From Xanthobacteraceae bacterium (GTDB lineage: Bacteria; Pseudomonadota; Alphaproteobacteria; Rhizobiales; Xanthobacteraceae), in NCBI GenBank assembly GCA_009694215.1, contig SHVN01000007.1:1-51176 (forward strand): a stretch of DNA of 51,176 nt, written 5' to 3'. Within the stretch, counting starts at the first letter, position 1. Each line of letters starts with the position of its first letter. Shown here piece after piece: positions 41,985 through 48,845 of the stretch. The position numbers and the translations under genes were made by a program. The notes beneath the pieces were generated by a model. That model made no database searches and was not told the origin of the DNA. It saw only the letters and a list, made by a program, of their open reading frames with translations.

Positions 41985-42874
41985 TGTCGATGATGGAAGG
42001 CTTCACCCGCACCGAGATCAGGACCAGCGGCGCCAATATCGTCACGGTGCACGGCGGCAACGGCCCGCCGCTCCTGCTGATGCACGGCAATCCGTTCACG
42101 CATCTGTCCTGGCACAAGTTCGCGCCGCGGCTGGCACGGGAGTTCACCGTGGTTGCGACCGATCTTCGGGGCTACGGCGATAGCTCGAAGCCGCCGGGCG
42201 GCGACGACCATTCCGGCTATTCGTTCCGCAACATGGCGCTGGACAACGTCGAGGTAATGGCGGCGCTGGGCTTCAAAAAGTTCATGGCGGCCGGTCATGA
42301 CCGGGGCGCGCGGGTGCTTCACCGCATGTGCCTCGACCATCCGGGCAAGGTCGAGCGCGCTGCGATTCTCGATATCATCCCGCAGCACCACCTGCTCAAC
42401 AACGTCACGCGGGATTGGGGCCGGTTCTCCTGGCACTGGTTCTTCAACATTCAGCCCGAACCGCTGCCCGAGAAGATGATGGGCGCTGATCCGGACTGGT
42501 TCATCCAGAAGAAGCTCGCCAAGACTCCGCAGGGGCTGGATTTCTTCGGCAAGGAGGCGCTTGCTGAGTACATGCGCTGCTTCCGCAACCCGGAAACGAT
42601 CCACGCCATCTGCGAGGACTATCGCGCCACCTTCGGCGTCGATCTCGAAATGGACACCAAGGATTTCGCCGCGGGCCACAAGATCACGACGCCGGTGCTG
42701 CTGTTGTGGGGCGCGACCGGCGGCGTTGGCCGCAATCACAAGCCGGCCCAGGTGTGGGCCCGCTACGCCAGCGATATCCGCGGCGCCAAGGCGCTGCCCT
42801 GCGGGCACTATCTGTCGGAGGAAGCTCCCGAGGAAACCTATCAGGAGCTTCGGCAGTTCTTTCTCGCGAAGTGA
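41984..42874 (+). CDS. Haloacid dehalogenase of the fluoroacetate dehalogenase type (alpha/beta hydrolase)
   Basis: This 296-residue alpha/beta hydrolase starts at ATG 41984, overlapping the receptor's stop (TGATG); a GTG start one codon earlier is possible. The residues match fluoroacetate dehalogenase one-for-one: nucleophile Asp106 and carboxylate-binding Arg107 and Arg110 (HDRGAR), acid Asp130, halide-pocket His151 and Trp152 (HWFFNIQP), and catalytic His275 (CGHYLSEEAP). In the Rhodopseudomonas palustris enzyme these are Asp110, Arg111, Arg114, Asp134, His155, Trp156 and His280. The nearest pocket Tyr candidate is Tyr213. It should cleave C-halogen bonds in haloacetates or a related acid. 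It is the last gene of the operon. Confidence 0.9.
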   Translation: MSMMEGFTRTEIRTSGANIVTVHGGNGPPLLLMHGNPFTHLSWHKFAPRLAREFTVVATDLRGYGDSSKPPGGDDHSGYSFRNMALDNVEVMAALGFKKFMAAGHDRGARVLHRMCLDHPGKVERAAILDIIPQHHLLNNVTRDWGRFSWHWFFNIQPEPLPEKMMGADPDWFIQKKLAKTPQGLDFFGKEALAEYMRCFRNPETIHAICEDYRATFGVDLEMDTKDFAAGHKITTPVLLLWGATGGVGRNHKPAQVWARYASDIRGAKALPCGHYLSEEAPEETYQELRQFFLAK

Positions 42875-42877
42875 ACG

Positions 42878-43750
42878 TTACTCCGCGGCCTCCGCTGTAT
42901 ACGTCGGCCGCGCCTCAAGCTCGCGCAGATCGGGCAGGCCGAAATGTAGTAGCTTGGTCTCCTGCTCGGCGGTGAACGACGCGCGCTCGCCGCGCTCCAG
43001 GAACACCGTGGTCAGAGGACGAAGCGGCTGGTCGCCGACACGCCCGCCGCCGCGATAGGCGAGATAGATGCCGCGCCCCGTTCCCACGAGCGTCGCGCCG
43101 GCGTTGAGCCGCAATAGGCCGGCTTCCGAGCGCCGCTCGGTGAAAACGCCGAGCAGCTTCTCGAACACGCCGGGCTGGTCGGCGGAGGGGACCCATTCGT
43201 AGCCCGCCTGATCCATCATCACCGGCTTGTCGTAGCGCGGCTTCGGAAATTGCAGCGGGCGGCCGTTGGCCTGCTCCCAGATCGCCTGAAAGCCGTCCAT
43301 GTTGCGCTTGCCTGGCTCGCCTTCGTTGCGCCGGTAGACGCCGCCGTCGAATGTGCCGGTCAAGCGTAGCGCATCCATGCCCTCCTTCACTTCCTTCCGC
43401 GAGAGGTAGCCGCTGCCGCTCGATCCGCCGAACTGCAGCACGAATGTTGTCGCGGTCGACTCGCTCGTCTGCGGGCCGTAGGACGTGCCCTCCGGGAAAT
43501 AGCCGACCATGCCCGGAGTCATCACGCCGTCACGAGAGAAATTGAGGTCGCCTTCGAGCTGGAAGCGGAACTGCTCGAAATTGTGCCGGTGCCGGGGCGA
43601 GACGAAATCCTTGTCGTTGCGTCCCATCGAGAGCTGGAAGTTGTCGATGGTGCCGGCGGTGCCTTCCATCAGGTTGCGGAAATGAAATGTTCCGCCGCGG
43701 TATTCGAGTCCGCGCACCCATTCCAGCTCGTCGCCCTGCACGATCTTCAT
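42878..43750 (-). CDS. Cupin-domain protein of unknown function
   Basis: From ATG 43750 (MKIVQGDELEWVRGLEYRGG), which follows a TTGGAGAAT site, the protein has about 290 residues; the frame also opens at 43792. A first cupin barrel carries the metal-ligand pattern PRHRHNFEQFRFQLEGD and GYFPEGTSYGPQ. A second barrel-like region follows (LLRLNAGATLVGTGRGIYLA), ending with RPLTTVFLERGERASFTAE. Bicupins like this are often dioxygenases or isomerases of aromatic or sugar acids, but I cannot place this one. It converges with the dehalogenase gene (3 bp gap) and lies downstream of an exported hydrolase. Confidence 0.75.
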   Translation of the reverse strand: MKIVQGDELEWVRGLEYRGGTFHFRNLMEGTAGTIDNFQLSMGRNDKDFVSPRHRHNFEQFRFQLEGDLNFSRDGVMTPGMVGYFPEGTSYGPQTSESTATTFVLQFGGSSGSGYLSRKEVKEGMDALRLTGTFDGGVYRRNEGEPGKRNMDGFQAIWEQANGRPLQFPKPRYDKPVMMDQAGYEWVPSADQPGVFEKLLGVFTERRSEAGLLRLNAGATLVGTGRGIYLAYRGGGRVGDQPLRPLTTVFLERGERASFTAEQETKLLHFGLPDLRELEARPTYTAEAAE

Positions 43751-43792
43751 GTGTATTCTCCAAGTGTGGAACGTTAGCTGCTCGCTGCTCAA

Positions 43793-44827
43793 CTACGACG
43801 TCGCGACCGGCGCCGGCGCGGCCAGGAAGCTCTTCACTGCATACCACAGCAGGTGCCGGTTCTTGCCGTAGCCTGGGCTGTGCGCGGTGTTCGGCAGGAT
43901 CACGAACTGGCGGTCGCCGTTCGGAAGCTGTGTGTAGAAATCGAGGAGGTCCTCGTTGGTCGAGTTGCCGTCCCAGATGCCGCGGAGCATCAGCACCGGG
44001 GAGAGAACCTTCTTCGGATCGACGATCGGAAGGTTCGCCGCCATGTCGAGATAGGTGCCGGTCGGGATGGTGTCGCCGAATTTCATTTCGGCGGCGACGA
44101 TGGCCTCGGGCACCGCCGGATCGGTGGTGCCGGGATGGCCGTCGCGGGTGAAGATCGAGCGGATCATGGCCGCATCGCGCTTCCTTCGCGTGTTGGCGCG
44201 CAACTCGTCGATGCGATTTCGCCGCCTTGCGATTTCCTCGGCGCCGGTGCCCTTGTAGGTGAAGGCCGAAAGCACCAGCCGGTCGACGCTGTCGGGCTGC
44301 GCCTGCGCGAAGGCCGCGGCGCGGATGCCGCCCGACGAGGTGCCGTACATGTGCATCTTGCTCTGGCCGGTCTCCTTCGCCAGCACCGGCATTGCGGCCT
44401 TCAAATCCTCGACGCCGCTGGCGATGTTAGAATTATTGTTGGACGAGCCGGAGTGGCCGTAGCCGTCGTGATCCATGGTCCAGACGTCATAGCCGTAACG
44501 GGCGAACACGTTCATGAACGAATACTCGCCCTTGCCCGGCACGGTGAGGTCGTAGGATGAGCGCGTCGAGTTCGAAGAGCCGTGCACAAGGAATAGGATC
44601 GGCAGCGGCTTCTCGCCGGGCTTGGGCGCGCCCACGCGCTTGCGCCATAGATTGAGCTTCACGCCGCCCTTGTTCGCCCAGTAGTCCGAGCTCCAGACTT
44701 CCGCCTCGCCCGCGGGGGCGCTTTCGGCCTGCGCCGGCATGAGGCCGGACACAAGGCCCGCGCCAATTCCGATGCCCGCGCTCATGAGAACCGCTCGCCT
44801 GCCGACGCCATGCTTGTCCCCGTCCAT
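43793..44827 (-). CDS. Exported alpha/beta hydrolase
   Basis: This 344-residue protein starts at ATG 44827 and has a leader with an RRAVLMSAG motif and hydrophobic core (GIGIGAGLVSGLMPAQA), consistent with Tat or Sec export. The alpha/beta hydrolase core contains LFLVHGSSNSTRSSYD, the nucleophile elbow YGTSSGGIRAAAFAQA, an acid in LRGIWDGNSTNEDLLD and the catalytic His in PNTAHSPGYG. So it is probably a periplasmic esterase or amidase. The cupin gene follows on the same strand (42 bp), and a Bug receptor is divergent. Substrate is unknown. Confidence 0.88.
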   Translation of the reverse strand: MDGDKHGVGRRAVLMSAGIGIGAGLVSGLMPAQAESAPAGEAEVWSSDYWANKGGVKLNLWRKRVGAPKPGEKPLPILFLVHGSSNSTRSSYDLTVPGKGEYSFMNVFARYGYDVWTMDHDGYGHSGSSNNNSNIASGVEDLKAAMPVLAKETGQSKMHMYGTSSGGIRAAAFAQAQPDSVDRLVLSAFTYKGTGAEEIARRRNRIDELRANTRRKRDAAMIRSIFTRDGHPGTTDPAVPEAIVAAEMKFGDTIPTGTYLDMAANLPIVDPKKVLSPVLMLRGIWDGNSTNEDLLDFYTQLPNGDRQFVILPNTAHSPGYGKNRHLLWYAVKSFLAAPAPVATS

Positions 44828-44923
44828 CTCGCTCTCCCCATCGTCGGGCCTGCGGTTGCGCGGCAGGCTGTTTGCCGGAATGATAGCAGACTGCGGCGAA
44901 CGGCGGCAGGTGGGAGGCGGGGG

Positions 44924-45901
44924 ATGAGATTGCTCAAAATTATCGGCCTGACAGCGGTTGTCATCGCGGGCTGTGCGCTTGCCGCGCCCGTGTCGCAGGC
45001 ACAGGACTGGCCGAACCGGCCGGTGCGGGTGGTGGTCCCGTTCGGCGCCGGCGGCGCCGCCGACCGTCTCGGGCGCATCGCCGCCGATCACCTGTCGAAA
45101 GCCTTCAAGCAGCAGTTCTACATCGAGAACCGTGTCGGCGCGGGCGGCGCGGTGGCGTCCAAGGACATCGCGCGCGCCGATGCCGACGGCTACACGTTGT
45201 TGGTCGGCGGCTCGGGGCCGCACATCATGGGACCGGCCGAGAACCCCGGCATTGGCTACGACCCGGTCGGCGACTTCACCCACATCGCCATGATCGGCGG
45301 CGAAAGCTACGCGCTGTCGGCGCAGGCGAGCCTCGGCGTCAAGACGTTCAAGGAGTTGATCGCGCTGTCGAAGAGCAAGGCCGATCCGATCAATGTCGGC
45401 ACGCCGGGAGCGGGCTCGCTCGGCCAGCTCACGATCGAGGCGATGCTGCTGAAGAAGATAGCCAACCTCAATCACGTGCCCTATCGCGGCGGCGCGCCGC
45501 TGCTCACGGATTTCTTTGGCAACCACATTCCGCTGGCGTCGACGCCGATCCTGCCGATCATCCAGCACGCGGCGGCGGGCACGATCGTGCCGCTCGCGGT
45601 GACGTCGACCGAACGCATCCCGGCGCTCAAGGACGTGCCGACGTTCGACGAGCTCGGCTATCCGGAGATGAACGGCGCGATCTGGTTCTGGATCGCCGGA
45701 CCGAAGAACATGCCGGCGCCGCTCGTGGCCAGACTCAATGAAGAGGTCCGCCGTTTCATTGTGGCGCCGGAAACGAAGCAGATGTTCGAGAAGAGCGCGC
45801 TGCTGTCGATGGACGCCGACTCACCCGGATTGACGAAATACATCGCCGGCGAGGTGAAGCGCTGGACCGCGTTCGTCGAGGAAAAGGGATTGAAGAAGTA
45901 G
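44924..45901 (+). CDS. Bug/TctC-type receptor protein
   Basis: This 325-residue receptor starts at ATG 44924 after a GGGAGGCGGGG site. The signal peptide (MRLLKIIGLTAVVIAGCALA) is followed by WPNRPVRVVVPFGAGGAADRL, IENRVGAGGAVAS, ADGYTLLVGGSGPH and HVPYRGGAPLLTDFFGNHI, the Bug family marks. The Cys in the leader (VIAGCALA) lies inside the hydrophobic core rather than at a lipobox. It is periplasmic by prediction and divergent from the exported hydrolase, with 96 bp between starts. No permease is adjacent. Confidence 0.93.
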   Translation: MRLLKIIGLTAVVIAGCALAAPVSQAQDWPNRPVRVVVPFGAGGAADRLGRIAADHLSKAFKQQFYIENRVGAGGAVASKDIARADADGYTLLVGGSGPHIMGPAENPGIGYDPVGDFTHIAMIGGESYALSAQASLGVKTFKELIALSKSKADPINVGTPGAGSLGQLTIEAMLLKKIANLNHVPYRGGAPLLTDFFGNHIPLASTPILPIIQHAAAGTIVPLAVTSTERIPALKDVPTFDELGYPEMNGAIWFWIAGPKNMPAPLVARLNEEVRRFIVAPETKQMFEKSALLSMDADSPGLTKYIAGEVKRWTAFVEEKGLKK

Positions 45902-45910
45902 TTCTCAACT

Positions 45911-46024
45911 GTCGTCGCCCGCCAACGGGTTCGGCCTTTGGCCGGCCCGATGACAGGCTTCGACGGGCGACCCAGTAATCACCGACACTGGTGTGTACTG
46001 GATGCCCGCCTTCGCGGGCATGAC
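45911..46024. repeat. Palindromic intergenic repeat, family B, double element
   Basis: The element reads gtcgtcgcccgccaacgggt, a central ggcctttggccggcccgatgac, then gtgtactggatgcccgcc and cgcgggcatgac at its end. It is made of two hairpin units head to tail. The first half closely matches 2600-2668 and the second half 37586-37664. It fills the gap between the Bug receptor and the deacetylase-fold gene. Confidence 0.8.
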
Positions 46025-46058
46025 AACGGTAGTTTTTTTCGAAACGTGGGTGCAAGTG

Positions 46059-46982
46059 ATGAGTCTGCAAAATACCGGAATGCTCTACGACTTCGTGCCG
46101 ATGCCGGAGCGAAAGCCGCTGAAATGGCCGAACGGCAAGCGGCTGGCGCTGATGGTTACGCTCAATCTGGAATACTGGGAACTGACCCAGGACCACGACG
46201 GACCCTATTTCCCGGGCGGCCCGTCGATCAATGAGCGGCTTCTGCCGGCGCGAATCCCCGACTTCAACAACCACTCCTGGCGCGAGTACGGCCACCGCGT
46301 CGGCGTCTGGCGGATCTACGATATCTTCGACGAGGCCAAGGTGCCGGCAAGCTGCACCGTCAACGGCATCCTGTGCGAGCGCCATCCGCAGATCGTGACG
46401 GCGGCGGCCGAGCGCGGCTGGGAGTTGATCGCGCACAACCACATCCAGACCGAGTTCATGATCAACTACCGCGACGACCGCGCCAAGGAGCGCGAGGTCA
46501 TCAAGGGCGTGCTCGATACGATCGAGAAGACCACGGGCCAGCGGCCGAAGGGCTGGCTGTCGTCGTCGCTCCGCTGCACGGTGAACACCTCCGACATCTG
46601 CAAGGAGCTAGGGCTTACCTATCACTGCGACTACATGAACGACGAGCAGCCCTATCTTATCAACACGGCGCATGGACCGCTCGTCTCGACGCCCTACACG
46701 CAGGAGGCCAACGACATCGGCATGTTCCTGCGGCGCAACCTCACCGCGATCGAGGCCTTCGAGCTCTGGAAGGACGAATTCGACGAGCTCTACCGCGCCG
46801 GCGAGAAGAGCGGCCGCATGATGAGCATCGGCTTGCATCCGCACATCATCGGCCGGGCGTTCAGGGCCCGCGCGATTCGCGAGTTTCTGGGCTACGCCAA
46901 GAAATTCGACGGCGTGTGGTGGGCCACCCGCGCGGAGATCGCGGACTGGTATTTGCAGAACCACAAGAGTCACATCGGCTAG
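46059..46982 (+). CDS. Polysaccharide deacetylase-fold protein, PuuE-like, second copy
   Basis: This 307-residue protein is a paralogue of the one at 24862, starting at ATG 46059 (MSLQNTGMLYDFVPMPERKP). The fold's first motif is LNLEYW instead of TFDD, and the HxxxH motif reads AHNHIQTE. Other matching blocks are WREYGHRVGVWRIYDIFDEA and CTVNGILCERHPQIVTAAAE. No signal peptide is present. The distorted metal motifs point to a small-molecule amidohydrolase rather than a cell-wall enzyme. A Bug receptor lies upstream, beyond repeat 45911-46024. The MarR gene and two signal-less binding-fold genes face it from the other strand. Confidence 0.85.
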   Translation: MSLQNTGMLYDFVPMPERKPLKWPNGKRLALMVTLNLEYWELTQDHDGPYFPGGPSINERLLPARIPDFNNHSWREYGHRVGVWRIYDIFDEAKVPASCTVNGILCERHPQIVTAAAERGWELIAHNHIQTEFMINYRDDRAKEREVIKGVLDTIEKTTGQRPKGWLSSSLRCTVNTSDICKELGLTYHCDYMNDEQPYLINTAHGPLVSTPYTQEANDIGMFLRRNLTAIEAFELWKDEFDELYRAGEKSGRMMSIGLHPHIIGRAFRARAIREFLGYAKKFDGVWWATRAEIADWYLQNHKSHIG

Positions 46983-46993
46983 GAAAACTTCTC

Positions 46994-47129
46994 CATCATT
47001 CCGGCCGAGCGCGAAGCGCGAGAACCGCAATCCATAACCCCGGTCTGTGATTATGGATTCCGGGTTCGCCGTGGAGCCTGCCATCGGGCCGCGCTTCGCG
47101 CGGACCCGTTGGCGGCGCCCCGGAATGAC
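46994..47129. repeat. Palindromic repeat, family C copy 1, overlapping a gene end
   Basis: Arms of the type catcattccgg and ccccggaatgac surround internal inverted blocks, including gcgcttcgcgcgg and ggattccgggttcgc. A close relative is at 48722-48838. The 3' part of the MarR reading frame runs through it to a stop at 47051, so the annotated C-terminus of that protein is partly repeat-encoded. Confidence 0.78.
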
Positions 47130-47614
47130 AGTGGGGAAGGGTGCTGCGCCACCTGCGGCACGCGCGTCGTGTCGTTGAACGCCCGGGCGAACTTGTCGAG
47201 CAGGTCGAGAAACGTCTTCCGCTCTCCCGGCGGAAACGCCGACAACACGCGCTCCTGCGCCCGCCGCGCGGGCTCCGCGAGCCGTTTGAGCATGCGCTCA
47301 CCGGCCGACGTTAGCTTGAGGCTGCGCTTCCTCCGGTCATTCGCGCCGACGATGCGGCCGACGAGGCCCGCGTCCTCCAGCTTGGTCAGCACCATGCCGG
47401 TGGTGGAGCGGTCGAGCCCCAAAAGCTTGGCGACGGTGATCTGGTCGATGCCGGGCTGATGTCGCAGCACCAGCATGATGCCGTACTGCCGGTTGGTGAT
47501 GCCGAGCTCGCCGGTTTCCTCCAGGAACAGCGACACGGAAATCTGGTGCGCGCGGCGGATCATGAAGCCCGGCCGGCGGTAGAGCGTATCGAGTGGGTGT
47601 TTCGGCGAAGTCAT
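47051..47614 (-). CDS. MarR family transcriptional regulator with repeat-derived C-terminus
   Basis: This protein has the MarR winged-helix domain: LDTLYRRPGFMIRRAHQISV, then ITNRQYGIMLVLRHQPGIDQ, ITVAKLLGLDRSTTGMVLTK and LEDAGLVGRIVGANDRRKRS. It binds DNA as a dimer and normally responds to aromatic acids. From ATG 47614 (MTSPKHPLD) it has 187 residues; ATG 47638 is an alternative upstream start. The MarR domain ends near DDTTRVPQVAQ-like sequence (FNDTTRVPQVAQ), and the last about 30 residues (FRGAANGSARSAARWQ...) are read out of repeat 46994-47129. It lies downstream of the 302-residue binding-fold gene, behind a terminator, and probably regulates neighbouring uptake or catabolic genes. 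Confidence 0.88.
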   Translation of the reverse strand: MTSPKHPLDTLYRRPGFMIRRAHQISVSLFLEETGELGITNRQYGIMLVLRHQPGIDQITVAKLLGLDRSTTGMVLTKLEDAGLVGRIVGANDRRKRSLKLTSAGERMLKRLAEPARRAQERVLSAFPPGERKTFLDLLDKFARAFNDTTRVPQVAQHPSPLSFRGAANGSARSAARWQAPRRTRNP

Positions 47615-47650
47615 GGCTTCCAATACGCGGACGGCCATTGAAAATGCAAA

Positions 47651-47677
47651 CGGCGCCAACCGGTCCGGTCGGCGCCG
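47651..47677 (-). terminator. Intrinsic terminator after the 47697 gene
   Basis: Arms CGGCGCC (47651-47657) and GGCGCCG (47671-47677) with inner ACCGG/CCGGT form a GC-rich hairpin. On the minus strand it is followed by TTTGCATTTT. It lies 20 bp after the stop of the binding-fold gene at 47697 and just before the MarR start, so it should end the upstream transcript. Confidence 0.65.
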
Positions 47678-47696
47678 CCGCAATCGACGCGTCCGG

Positions 47697-48605
47697 CTAC
47701 CGCCAGGCGCGGTTGTCCACCGTGTTCTCGTAGGTCGCGCCGGGCGGAACGAGGCCCCAGCCGAGCGTCCAGTTGTAGTTGTCGTCGAAGCGCTCGCGCG
47801 TGTAGGGCACCGGCGGCGCATTGAGGATGCGCGTTAGCTTCAGATCCTTCAGGCCGATCAGGCCGCCGGCCTCGTCCACGATGTAATGCGCGAATTTCTC
47901 CGGGTTCTTCTGGATAGCCTCGGCGGCGCGGGCTTCGGCGCGGAACATCTTGGCGAGCGTCGGCCCGTCCATCTCCTCGCCGGCGGCTTCGCTGCGGGTC
48001 GAGTGCGACTCGATGATGACGCGGCCGCCCTTGGCTTCGGCGACGCTGATCCACGGCTCCTGCAGGCTCGCCGCCTTCACCTTGCCGGACATCACCGCCT
48101 CCATCCGCTGGCGGTGGGTGCCGGCGTTGGTGATTTTGATCTCGTCGCGATTGATGAAGCCTTCCATCATCTTGAGCATGGTGAAGTGTGAGCCGTTGTA
48201 CTGGCTCACCGCGATCGGCACGTTCTTGAGCTGCTCCGGCTCGTAGATGCCGGACCGCGGATCGACCACGATGGCGAAGCTCGACATCGCCGAACCGAGC
48301 GCCACGATCTTGGCGGGGCGCAGGTTCTTTTCCTGGATCGTCTCCACCGCGCGCTTCATGATGCCCCATTCGCACATGCGGAACTGGTCGCACTGGCCCT
48401 GGTCGTAGGTCGCCTCCAGGCCGCGCTTGAAGATGTCGTCCTTCAGCGCCCGGTCGTCGGAGTTGTGCTGGCCGCTGCCCGGCGTCACGAGAATATCGAC
48501 GTCGAGACCTTCATCGCGGAAGAAGCCTTCGTCGCGCGCGACCAGCAGCGGCAGGTCGTGAATGGCGTTCATCATCGAGGCTTTGACTTTTTTCAGCTCG
48601 GCCAT
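47697..48605 (-). CDS. NMT1-like binding-fold protein without signal peptide
   Basis: This 302-residue protein starts at ATG 48605 (MAELKKVKASMMNAIHDLPL) after a GGAGAAC site, with no export leader. The binding fold of the NMT1/SsuA type is visible in VARDEGFFRDEGLDVDILVT, ALGSAMSSFAIVVDPRSGIY, GTHRQRMEAVMSGKVKAASL and QEPWISVAEAKGGRVI. Without a signal it may be cytoplasmic. It lies in one direction with a second such protein at 48846, which resembles 4,5-dihydroxyphthalate decarboxylase, so an enzymatic role is possible. A terminator follows it. Confidence 0.82.
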   Translation of the reverse strand: MAELKKVKASMMNAIHDLPLLVARDEGFFRDEGLDVDILVTPGSGQHNSDDRALKDDIFKRGLEATYDQGQCDQFRMCEWGIMKRAVETIQEKNLRPAKIVALGSAMSSFAIVVDPRSGIYEPEQLKNVPIAVSQYNGSHFTMLKMMEGFINRDEIKITNAGTHRQRMEAVMSGKVKAASLQEPWISVAEAKGGRVIIESHSTRSEAAGEEMDGPTLAKMFRAEARAAEAIQKNPEKFAHYIVDEAGGLIGLKDLKLTRILNAPPVPYTRERFDDNYNWTLGWGLVPPGATYENTVDNRAWR

Positions 48606-48721
48606 CGGCGTTCTCCATCCCTGAAAACTTTGTATGTTGCCGCACGGCATTGGCGCAGGCGCGGTTGCCACAATCTCCCAAATCGTCAGACGTCTGTCAA
48701 TTTGGTTGAAAGCCTCCCACC

Positions 48722-48838
48722 GTCATTCCGGGGCGCGCCGAAGGCGCGAACCCGGAATCCATAACCCCTGTCTGCCTGAAATAACCGCCACCGGGAGTAT
48801 GGATTCCGGATCGCCGCTTCGCGGCGTCCGGAATAACG
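48722..48838. repeat. Palindromic repeat, family C copy 2
   Basis: The element runs from gtcattccggggcgcgccga to cgcttcgcggcgtccggaat, with inner inverted blocks ggattccgg and aaggcgcgaacccggaatcc. It matches 46994-47129 in its arms and in atccataacccc. It lies between two binding-fold genes on the minus strand. Confidence 0.8.
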
Positions 48839-48845
48839 TGGGGAA

